A stretch of DNA of 64,000 bases from Ipomoea triloba (taxonomy: Eukaryota; Streptophyta; Magnoliopsida; Solanales; Convolvulaceae). The stretch is from assembly GCF_003576645.1 (NCBI RefSeq), contig NC_044917.1, forward strand, positions 17,390,955 through 17,454,954, given 5' to 3'. Numbering within the stretch: the stretch's first letter is position 1; every line of letters begins with the position of its first letter. Position numbers and translations under genes: made by a program. This document shows positions 46,449 to 56,589 of this stretch, piece by piece. The notes under the pieces are model-generated. The model had not been told where the DNA came from and ran no database searches. It saw only the letters and a list, made by a program, of their open reading frames with translations.

Positions 46449-47195
46449 TTAGGATATCAAATCCTGTTTGGACAGTAGAGCTTGAGACGCTCTGTTACTA
46501 AGTGAAAATCGAGAGCCTAAGGTTATGAGATCTTGGAGATAGATCAGAGCTTTAGGTTGTGAGATCTTTGCCATGGGCAATAGAGTTTGGTAAGCTCTGT
46601 TACATAGTATAGTTCAGAGCTTAGGATTTGAGATCCTCGTTATCGATGATAGAATTGGTGAAGCTCTGTTACAAAGTGGAATCTATCAGAGCTTAAGGTT
46701 ATAAGTCTTTGGAGACAGAGTTTGGAACGCTCTGTTATAAGTTGGTATCATTTTTACGGAGTGAAATGGAACTTACTTAGCTTATGCTAATTCTGGGATA
46801 TACACCCCTGTGTCTTTATGCTAAATGATTTTGTGAAAATGTGAGTACACGCCTTATGAAATTACTTGATGAGAATACATATTGTTTGTTCTTGTGATTG
46901 TTAGTGAAATTATTAGCTTTATAGAGATTATGGTAAGTAATGAAATTAGGATGTTGAAGAGATTTGGTGATGAGATCATTGGTATATGGATTATGAAAGG
47001 GAAAATATTGGTATGTGGATATTATGAATATGAAGGTTATAGACATCAGATATGACAATTAAATGAGTAATTTGGGTTATGAATGTGAGATATGATGTTT
47101 TGAAGGATATGGTTATTTATGTACTTTGTCCCAAAGGGTGGTGATACCTGGAGGTTTTGAACTACCCTTATGACTAGTATTATTATGATGACCAC

Positions 47196-47399
47196 TCCCA
47201 AGTAATAAAATGGATTGTCGCCCTCAGAAGTTACCTCGGTTGCTCGGACAATCCATGAAACCTCATTTCTACTACTTGTACTACCCGCCCATTTTTTGGG
47301 AGATTGATAATACGACATCCATTTCTCGTCATTAACTTTCTTTGATCTACTAGCGGTTTGTTTTTTTTCATTGTTGGTTTCAGAAGTGGAGAAATACTA
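47196..47399 (-). pseudogene. MET1: MET1 BAH-region fragment, inverted copy (first part)
   Basis: The minus strand encodes EYFSTSETNNEKK, VNDEKWMSYYQSPKKWAG and RNEVSWIVRATEVTSEGD without stop, matching the start of the MET1 fragment at 41,300-41,510 in opposite orientation. The rest of the inverted copy lies at 47,741-47,875 beyond a MITE. Homology to the 41-kb copy ends near 47,196. Confidence 0.8.
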
Positions 47400-47740
47400 C
47401 GGTAGTTATACTGTGGACCATGGGTCATGGCTGATACTACAGTTGTGTTGAACTGATACTACAGTTGTATTGAAAGGGAACTGTAGTTTCGCGGAAGAGA
47501 TGTCGTTTCATCCGTCTGGAACTGCAGTTGTGTTGAACTGATACTTCAGTTGTGTTGAAGTGATACTACAGTTGTGTTGAACGGATACTACAGTTGGGTT
47601 GAATGGATGAATGACCTTTTTTTCGCGCAACTGCAGTTTCAATTCAACACAACTACAGTATCCGTTCAACACAACTGCAGTATCAGCCATGACCATGGTC
47701 CACAATGCATTGTGGACCATGTTCCACAATATAATTTGCG
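47400..47740. mobile_element. 341-bp MULE-type MITE inside the inverted MET1 copy
   Basis: Ends CGGTAGTTATACTGTGG and, inverted, CGCAAATTATATTGTGG. Flanks GAAATACTA and GATATACTC match at 7 of 9; the empty site in the 41-kb copy reads GAAATACTC. The interior is built of inverted clusters of ACTACAGTTGTGTTGAA-type repeats and ends in ACCATGGTCCACAATG palindromes. It shares end structure with the MITEs at 4849 and 16,331. Confidence 0.85.
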
Positions 47741-47884
47741 GATATACTCTCCCCAATGCTCGCTACTAGGCTTTAATTATACAATTGAAAGAGCTCTATA
47801 TGATCCTTTAATTTTTTTGATTTTTGTAGAAAAAAACAAGATAATATATTAATAATAACTTATTATTAATATATTATCTTTAAA
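47741..47884 (-). repeat. Inverted MET1 upstream sequence ending in a 43-bp palindrome
   Basis: Matches 41,205-41,310 in inverted orientation (for example GAGCTCTATATGATCCTTTA). It ends at a near-perfect palindrome at 47,839-47,882 built of AAGATAATATATTAATAATA and its complement, at the border with element copy B. Confidence 0.7.
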
Positions 47885-49864
47885 AAAAATACGATTAAAA
47901 AATATTAATATCCACTAAATTCATTATATGATTAAAAAAATACTAATCTCAATTGCTAAAGCACTTGTATTATTATTATTATATTTGAATAACTTATAAC
48001 AAAAACAATATAATTTATCCACATGCTTCCCATTACTTAAATTCTTATTAGATGATCCTACTACTTTAAAAAATTTATTCATAGCTCTTCTTTGTTATTC
48101 TACTAATTGCTCAGCTTGTTTTCTTTCCCTTTTCTTTTTTTCACTCCAAAATAAATGTTTTTTAGACAATATTTTTTACGATAGTTATTATAAAATTAGT
48201 CTTAAAAAAAGGTGTAACCCCTCGGTTTTTCCGACAAAGTTAAGGTTCGAAATTATTTTTTTTGAGATGATCTTTCGGTACTTCAGAAGGATTTTTATAA
48301 GTGGGACTAGTTATTAACAAGCTGCGATCTACGTACCGATCACGAACCGTAAAATTTTTAAGGACGTATATACCATTCGAATTTATCCTAGAGAATGGAT
48401 CATTAAGCATGATACGATTAAACGTGAACTTCCTACTCAGTTCAGTGAAGATTAGACGAACTGTAAGAGTGAAATTGTTACGGACTTCGTACCTATATTT
48501 CGCGAGATACCGAAAAATTCCCAATTTTAGCGGTTATTGACGGGATTATTTTTAGAATAATTTTGGTATTGAAATTTTCCCGAATTAAGTTATATTCCTC
48601 CGAACTTTTATCTGATTTAACCCCAAACTGGCAAAGTAAATTTTGTTCTTCAAGGAGCCACCATGGGGAGTTGACAAGTGGCACTCTTAATTACCACATG
48701 GTAATTTCATTAATGGTGTGTCATAAGAGGTATGGTATGGTGTACTTGATCCCTTAAGCTACAAGCTAAACTCTCCATCATCATCTCTCTCATCTCCGAC
48801 ATTTTCGAAAATCATAAGGAAAGAAAGAAGAAGGAAAGAAAAACTTAGTCTTCTACATTGTGATCCAAGGACTCCCTAACTATCTCTTCAACTCAAGTGC
48901 TCTAGTATAGGTAAGGCTTTGGTTTTGTTCGGTTAAATCCTCCCTAGAACTTAAGTTTAAGTTAAGGATTCATGAAAATGTGGCTATTATGGTGATTTTG
49001 TTTTGGATCTTTGGTGAAAGGTTCGAAGGAGGAAATCATCAACTTCTACGGTTTTAAAATCTTCTAAGGAGGTAAGGAATCCCTTAAGTAGGCTTAGTCA
49101 CTTGGAGGTGATCAAATGCTAGCAAACTATGTGACTAGGAATTTTATATGAAAATTTTGTGTTAAGTTTATGGATCTACAAGTTGGCTCAAAAGTCTATA
49201 CTTTGATTTTTGGTAATTTTTGATATGCATGTTCGTAGTTATTTTATGCATGTATATGTTGTGTTAGGTCCATATATGCTTATATTTGTGAAAATGGTGG
49301 AAGATTGGGTCGTTACAACCCCGTTCTTGCGGCCCAAAATGGGCAGAATCGGATAGACGAGACAGTGGACGCGCGTCCACCGCGCGCCCCTTGCGAAAGA
49401 AAGGTTCGGCGCCTCGGCCGAGAGACCGGACGCGGGCACAGACGCGCGTCCGCTACGCGTCCGTCAGCGTCCAGTTTTGGCGAAGAATGCCGAACCAGCG
49501 GACGCGGCTCGGATGCCTGCGTCTGCCATGCGTCCGCTGGTGCGGCCAACCGCTAGTCCGCGCGACGCGGACTCATTTTCGACTCGTTTTTGACCAAACC
49601 TTCCCCCAACGTTTTTAATCCCCAGTGTTATGACGTTTGGAAGACCTACGGGCAACCGGGTAAATTTTTGAAAGCCCGAATATTATTTTTGTGCATTACA
49701 TTTCTTAACTTGGGGAAAAATTGCGTTTTTAGAAATAATGTGACTCTCGTTACTTGGATTTTTATGGTGGAAAATCATTAACCAATATGCGAACTTTGGT
49801 AGTACAATTGAACAAGTATGATGATTTTGAGTCATCATGTGAAGATACTAGTTATTGTGAGGTT

Positions 49865-50430
49865 TTGTATGATTAATTCATACTGCAGAGCGAAGTCTAT
49901 TCGCTAAGTGAAAGAGTTATTGTGAGGTTTTGTATGATTAATTCATTAAGTGAAAGAGTTATTGTGAGGTTTTGTATGATTAATTCATACTGCAGAGCGA
50001 AGTCTATTCGCTAAGGTATGATTAATTCATACTGCAGAGCGAAGTCTATTCGCTAAGAGAATAGTGAGATGTCTTTGTATGATTGAGTCATACTGCAGAG
50101 CGAAGTCTATTCGCTGAGAGAATTAGTGAGATGTTATTGTATGATTAATTCATACTGCAGAGCGAAGTCTATTCGCTGAGTGAAAGAGTTATTGTGAGGA
50201 TTTGTATGATTAATTTATACTGCAGAGCGAAGTCTATTCGCTGAAAGAATAGTGAGATGTCTTTGTATGATTGAGTCATACTGCAGAGCGAAGTCTATTC
50301 GCTGAGAGAATTAGTGAGATGTTTTTGTATGATTAATTCATACTGCAGAGCGAAGTCTATTCGCTGAGAGAATTAGTGAGATGTTTTTGTATGATTAATT
50401 CATACTGCAGAGCGAAGTCTATCCGCTGAG
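49865..50430 (+). repeat. Expanded tandem repeat in the solo LTR, ~9 units
   Basis: TACTGCAGAGCGAAGTCTAT (once TTGAG/TTTAT variants before it) recurs about nine times with spacing near 42, 52-62 bp. The related LTR at 45,369-45,470 has two units (TACTGCAGGGCGAAGTCTAT). Two of the junctions (49,906/49,948 and 49,974/50,016) have spacing of exactly 42. Confidence 0.9.
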
Positions 50431-51033
50431 AGGAAAAAGTAGTTATGAAATTATTGAGTGTTTTTACTAATTCTAAAATCTAGTTATACCGTAACTAGAT
50501 CGCAGAATAAAAGGTCGTAAGTCCTAATCCGTAAAGTGTGCGTTGTGAATCTCACTTTGAGTTAAATTACGAAATTCTCGGAAATGGAAGTGTTATGTGC
50601 TGATGTCACTTATATACTGTATTGTACTGTTTTGGTCGTTAATCCGGTTGCAGGAAGATTGCAACTTATGGGTAAAGCTTACGGTTTTTTTTCTGAAAAT
50701 TATGTTTTTCGAAACCTTTGTTTACTTTTGAGTGACAATGGATTTCCTTACTTAGCCGTCGTGCTAACTACACTTCATTGTGTCATTTATTAGATGCAGT
50801 CTAGCGTGGGCCTCTGTGGCCCGATGAACTCTGAATAGGATGGGAGTCGAGGTTGAAGACTACTCTATCCTAGAATAGACACCCTGGAAGGATTAGTTCC
50901 ATATGTACACTCTTGAAGGTTGATGTGGTTGTTTGATGATGTAAGTTTAGCCTTAACGTTTCGGTATAGGAGAGATAACTAAGCGTGGCGGTAACACCCA
51001 GTTTTCTGCTGATAAGATGTAAGCTTCCGCAAT

Positions 51034-51159
51034 GTATTATTAGGGATTTTGTAATAAATCCAAGATGTGAAAATTGTATTATTAGGGATTTTGTAATAAA
51101 TCCAAGATGTGAAAATTGTATTATTAGGGATTTTGTAATAAATCCAAGATGTGAAAATT
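51034..51159 (+). repeat. Exact 42-bp tandem triplication near the LTR end
   Basis: GTATTATTAGGGATTTTGTA starts at 51,034, 51,076 and 51,118. The related LTR has one copy (46,380). Confidence 0.95.
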
Positions 51160-52050
51160 GTGGTTGTTACAAAAGGAGCACGGCTACTGCAATTAGAATT
51201 CAAATAAAGTTAAAATTCAAATACTATTGCAGTTAAAATTCAAATACAAATATTCTGCCATATTAATAAAGAACAAATATTTACCAGATTAACAAATAAC
51301 AAAAAATAATAAATTAGCAATATTTTGCCAGTTTAACAAATAACAAATATTTGCCAGATTAAAAGATTTAGCAATATTATGCGAGATTAAATGCAGTCTT
51401 AGATATTTGCCAAATGCCAAAATTAACAAATAACAAAAAAAATTCTGATTTTGTAATTAACAAATAAAAAGATTCATACATGCAATAGAGTTGTAGAATA
51501 CCTTGTTTGTTAAGAATTTCCCATTTCCCATATTCCCAAATCCCAATCTTTCTGTCAACAACCAACTTTTTGTCGCCCACAAATTCGACAAATCTAAAAT
51601 GTAGGGAAAAACAACTATAAGAATTGTGATTGCAAAATGCAGATTACCATAGCTTATATAGAAGATTAAATCCCTAATTTAAATAATACCTCCATAGCTG
51701 ATGGCTCCATTGTTTAAGTTGCTTCCATTTTTAACTGTTGAGAATAGACTATTGGTGATTGATGTGCGAAGCAACTCAAAAGAATCCAAACATTCAGTTC
51801 GTAGACGTCATTACAGTCGTTCGTCACTTCGACCTCGATAATTCTGCAGTTCTGCGCCTTCGATACTTTGACTTCGATTCAGCCGTTCCGTCGTTTGGAG
51901 AAGAGAAAACAGAAAAAAAAAGTACTGTAATATATAAGAGGGGCCAAGCATGAGCCCTAGGCCTTAGTAAGTTAGCAGGTCTAATTTTTTTTATTTATAA
52001 TATATAAGAGGGGGCCATATACATGGGCCCCCTATTTGAGATGGGCCATG

Positions 52051-52402
52051 TGTAACATTTTCCATTACGACACTATTTAGTTGTGCAAGTTTTATAGACC
52101 ATTTATGGTCATTATGTTATTGTGGTTTGAAACAGAAGTAACGGAAACTGTTACTTAGCCTATAATGATGGCATGTAGGCTATATATGCATGGTCCTCCC
52201 ACTGATCCTAGATCGGTTCACAAAAACTACACCATCTAGTTGATTAGGAGATCAAGTGGTAGACAAAACACTCTAAACCTTTGTTTCAAGCAATGCAACA
52301 ACTATGGCTGGAGATAAACGATCCTATTAGCTTCCGCAATGAGGTTAGATTATTACAAGTATTAATATTTGTATATTTTATTCTAACATTTGGTATCAGA
52401 GC
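52051..52402 (+). mobile_element. Copia-type LTR and primer binding site
   Basis: A ~338-bp LTR starting TGTAACATTTTCC and ending TTATTCTAACA is followed at 52,391-52,402 by TGGTATCAGAGC, the initiator-tRNA-Met site. No copia gag or pol follows within the next 3.4 kb and the 3' LTR is not seen, so the element is non-autonomous or truncated. Confidence 0.7.
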
Positions 52403-55400
52403 ATGTTTAATCTCTGCCTAGTTGTTCAAATTGCATGTGGTATATAAATTTTGAATTATATATATTATGCAATTTATATATCTTCACAATGTTGTATGCA
52501 TATTGAAATTTCCTCGTATATATTTATATATGCATATGGATAATGAATGTTTCATGTTTGTATTTCATTATGTATTCAAAATTTATTGTAATAAAGTCTG
52601 TGAACATATATGCGAGCATGTGCTATATACATTTTGTATATAACTGTTTTTCCAAATATTTATTTTCATGTATAAGAGATGTATATTATTTTGGTATTGT
52701 GTATATACATTCTATTAAAAAATAAAATTAAATTAATTACCAATCGTTTTTTGGATGTTGCTGCAATGTTACTTTTTTGCCTGGACGAGGTGTTGCCGTC
52801 CGTGTCCATTACCGTCGAAGAACTACGATGCTACCCATTCAGTTGAAAGTCTAATTGGGCTCGGGTGGTAGGCAGTGGCTTCGATTTTGGCGCCGTCGGG
52901 TGCGGCAAACGCCAGGAGCGCCTTGACTAGCACCACATTTGGTTTCTTGCCATGAGCACTGCGAGGCGGAGAACAGATGAAGAATGCGGTGTTTCTTCTA
53001 TGGAAATCAGAAGGCAACTGGCATTTTGTTTAATAAAAAAAATAAAAATAAATAAATAAATAAAACCTACTGCCTTATTGCTTGTTCGCTGGAGAAATCG
53101 CCGGATTCGCTCACCGGTTACGGTCTCTGTTCGGCGGCGAAGCTAGAGATGGCGGAAGTAGGTTGTGGCGGCGTTCGCCGTTGGACGCTGGACATGGGGA
53201 GCGCTGGCGATGCAATCAGAAGGGACGACGGCAGATGACGGCGAAGCTAGGTTACCAGTAGTGGCGTCATCGCTGCTTCTATCCTTTTTCAAGGCAACGC
53301 CGCTGGCGGACGGCGAGGCTGCCGACGACACGGCTAAGGGAGAGGATGGCGGGCGGTGAGACTGCTGGGCGGCGAGGCTGCCGGCGACACGGCTAAGGGA
53401 GAGGATGGCGGGCGGTGGGACTGCCGGGCGGCGAGACTGCCAGCTACACGGCTAAGGGAGAGGATGGCAGACAGTGAGGCTAGGCTTCCCGGTGAATCGT
53501 CGCTGCTCCCGCTCACCCTTCAGGCGACAAAGCCGTGCTCCAGTCACCGGTCATCTTCTGCTTCTCTGTAAGGACGTCGACGGGCCTTTTTTTTTTTTTT
53601 GGTGACGATGGTGCGACGACGGCAAATGACTCGCCGGGCGCGGTCGATCGTCTGCCAGTTGTGGCATCGTGGTGAGGACGACAACGACATGCGCGTTCCT
53701 TTAGGCTGCTTCTTCTCAAGCTTAAGCGGAGCTAGGGTTGCTCGGTTGTTACTGGACAGACGCGTGAGAATAACAAAAGGAATCGGTTTTGAACTATTTT
53801 CTAGCTAAGTGTTTTATTACTTTTCTTTATGATTTATTATTCTAATTATAATAGGTAATAAACTCTTAGGACCAATTTCTTTTATTACCTTCATTATAAT
53901 TATTGATTTGGTAATTAGAGTATAATTGACATACATGGTTTGAATTACCTTTTTTTTAAATGTGATAAATATAGTAATTGAATTTTGTGCTGTAAATTGC
54001 CTATGTACCTTTATTATTATTATAATCATGCATTTAGAAAATTAAAGCATGTTTTAAAGTATTATATTTTAAGACCAATTGTTATCATATTGTTATATTG
54101 TTGGCAAGAAAGGTAAAATTGCTATTTTTCTGATTAATTGTTGTGATTTTGTTAATAAAATCAATAAAGTTTTAGTCAAGAACCGCTTTTAATTATGCCT
54201 TTATATAAGTAAATAAATGTTGAAAATATTGGTTATTATATTTTTCAACATTAAAGTTTTTCGAATTTTAATTTTATTGACTTTTAACATTTTCAGAAAA
54301 CAAAATGTTTTAAAGGCTTGCGGTTTTAGCATTTTGTTTTTCCATTTTAAATCTCCTAATTGTTATAATATTATGTAATTATTATGGCTATCCATTGAAA
54401 TTTTGTCATAATTTGATAATATTTTTAATTATGGAGTGTGATTTTGTATCACAATTTTGGAAAATGCATATGTTTACGGCAATTGGATATATTCTTGTGC
54501 ATTTCAGTCTTGCCATAATAATTTCGATTATGATTTTAAGAATTATGTTTTTAAATTCTTATTGAATTTTTTTTATTCAAAACATTTATGCTAATAATGA
54601 TGATATTATGTAACATTTAATAATAATAATTATTATTATTATTACTGAATGTTGTTCGGTTACGATTAAAGTAATTGATTATTCCGTTATTACTACTATG
54701 TAATAATTATAAGAATTATTATAGTAATAACGATTATCGGTTTTTGAATCGATGGATCAGTGATTTGCACCATTACTATCATCATTAGTTTTGATGTTCA
54801 GTTATTACTGTTATTAGTAATAGCTATCGAATATCAGGGGTTACGATTGAGAAAATTGATTGTTCAGTTATTACTGTTACACAAACATTATTTCAGTAAT
54901 AACGGTTATCGGCTTTTGAACTGAAAATCAACATATCGTAGCATTGTTATCATTATTGTTTCTGGATTGTGATGCCCACTTTGATTGAGTATGAATATTT
55001 GATTTTGTATTCATATTTTAATGAGTTTGTTTTATGCATATAATTAAAGTAAATGCATAATATTATGATTTAAATTATGCAATTTAATTTTGTGAGAATT
55101 TAATTTGTAAATGTCAACATACCATATGGTTTTGATATTGTTAGAATTTACAATATTTTAAGCTAGTTCTCATAAAGTTTGTTATATGCATTGAATTATT
55201 TTTGTATTGGGCATATAAGTTAAAACCTTTCAATTATTGAAAAGTATATAGTTATTATAGATTATTATTATTTTTCAAATTTTATAATTCTTCAAGTTTT
55301 GGGTTTATGTCATTATTTGAATAATAATAATAATTTTATAGCTCATTTTCAATTGCTATTATGGTGTACAATTTATTTAGATATGAGCTTATTGAATTTC

Positions 55401-55804
55401 ATGCATAATTGTTCACTAGCATCACATTATATTTTATAGTTATGTGAATTTATATATGCCTTTAGAATTGCATATGTTAGGAATTAAAAATTCCTTGTTA
55501 AGTTGAACTTTATGTGTGGACTTATATACGGTAGTGCATTATGTTTAAGCATTTTAAGACCGTCTAAGGTGTTCACTTGAGATTAAAATTCTTTCCATAA
55601 GGTGAACTATTAAGATTTGATAGTTTTATCATAAACTTGTAGATGGATCTAATTGAATAAAACTTTAGCCCACAGGCAAGTTTTATGCCACTAGATTCTT
55701 CTATCATTTTGATAATAATTTTATCATAAAATTTTAGTTGAGTCTAATTGAATAAAACTTTAGCCCACAGGCAAGTTTTATATCACTTGAATCTTCTATT
55801 TGAT
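52403..55804 (+). other. Interior of the copia-type element, non-coding
   Basis: No recognised protein. A GC-rich block (52,790-53,770) is surrounded by AT-rich DNA. Between 54,640 and 54,980 two diverged copies of a segment with AATAACGGTTATCGGTTTTTGA-like palindromic words occur. Between 55,610 and 55,800 a segment with TTTAGCCCACAGGCAAGTTT is present twice. The CACTA element interrupts it at 55,805. Confidence 0.5.
52790..53770. other. GC-rich island with a 59-bp tandem repeat
   Basis: CACGGCTAAGGGAGAGGATG occurs three times in units of 59 bp starting at 53,312, 53,371 and 53,430. The island contrasts sharply with the AT-rich surroundings and resembles captured host exon or UTR sequence. 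Frames are short and open on both strands because of the GC content. I recognise no protein. Confidence 0.55.
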
Positions 55805-55829
55805 CACTACTACAGAAAACACCTTTAAC

Positions 55830-56290
55830 GTCGGTTTTTTAGCACTTTTAACGTCGGTTAAAAATCGACGTTGATCTGGCCGACGTTGTATATAAATGAT
55901 ATGGCGTCGGTTGTAAAAATCGATGCCGTATGTATTTTTTATTTTTTAAAATAAATAAATGACATCGGTTTTTTAAAAAAACCGACGTCGTTTATTTAAA
56001 AAAAAAAAATGAAACGACGTCGGTTTTTTATAAAAACCGATGTCGTTTATTTAAAAAAAATAAAAAAAATGAGACGACGTCGGTTTTTTTAAAAAACTGA
56101 CGTCATTTATTTAAAAAAAAAAACAAATAATACGACGTCGGTTAATATGAAATAACCGACGTCGTTAATTTTTTTAAAAAATAAAAAAATATATACGGCG
56201 TCGATTATATTAAATAACCGACGCCGTACGTAATTAATTTAAAAAAAATATATATATAAACGACGTCGGTTCGTTCTTACTAACCGACGT
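55830..56290. repeat. CACTA subterminal repeat cluster
   Basis: ACGTCGGTT and its inverse AACCGACGT occur more than a dozen times, mostly as inverted pairs 20-60 bp apart separated by A- or T-rich runs. In En/Spm such motifs are binding sites for the TNPA protein; the same role is inferred here. Confidence 0.85.
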
Positions 56291-56589
56291 TGTTTATTAT
56301 TATTTTTTTAATATTAAAAATATTTTACGAATCTACCTAAAACCTGTACAGTATATTTCCAATTCACACATAAGTTTCAGAACCTGTGTAACAAATTAAC
56401 ATTAATAATTCACAATTGATAAAACTAATAAAGTTTTCAATTAATCAAAGCTAATAAACATCACAACTTATCAAACTAATAAAGTATACTACAATAACTA
56501 ATAAAACATTGAATATTCAACATAAATCTCACAATTCAATAACACTAATAAACAACAAGTATTTAACATAAATCTCACAATTCATCAAG

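Larger units (their letters stand above)
42873..47195 (+). mobile_element. Truncated Ty3/gypsy-type element: 3.56-kb LTR, primer site and leader
   Basis: The LTR (42,873-46,433) starts TGTAACCCCTCGG and ends GGGGTGTTACA. TGGTATCAGAGC at 46,437-46,448 is the initiator-tRNA-Met primer binding site. The leader (46,449 to about 47,190) has repeated GAGCTTAGG and GCTCTGTTA words and no protein. The gag-pol region and the 3' LTR are absent; the sequence changes to inverted MET1 DNA near 47,195. A family member is present as a solo LTR at 48,213-51,171. Long TGT...ACA LTRs with a Met primer site suggest a chromovirus such as Tekay/Del, but without pol this is an inference. Confidence 0.85.
48213..51171 (+). 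mobile_element. 2959-bp solo LTR (family of the 42.9-kb LTR)
   Basis: Starts TGTAACCCCTCGG and ends GTTGTTACA. It is flanked by a perfect AAAGG duplication (48,208-48,212 and 51,172-51,176). Copy A of the host element has the uninterrupted site CCTTT at 1017-1021, confirming the insertion. It differs from its relative mainly by an expanded tandem repeat at 49,865-50,430. Confidence 0.95.
47885..52046 (-). mobile_element. Non-autonomous DNA element, copy B, split by a solo LTR
   Basis: Bases 47,885-48,212 and 51,172-52,046 are the inverted counterpart of 250-1360. The 67-codon frame reappears at 51,377-51,580 on the minus strand. The solo LTR at 48,213-51,171 lies in the middle. Tentatively hAT-like; see copy A. 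Confidence 0.6.

Noticed and set aside
49865..50430. Regular repeats considered as a CRISPR array
   Set aside because: Spacers are repeated and related to each other, the locus is inside a plant LTR, and the related LTR shows the ancestral two-unit state.
53143..53719. Several short frames in the GC-rich island
   Set aside because: Frames are open on both strands with Ala/Arg/Ser-rich products, as expected from GC-rich sequence with few stop codons. No domain was recognised.
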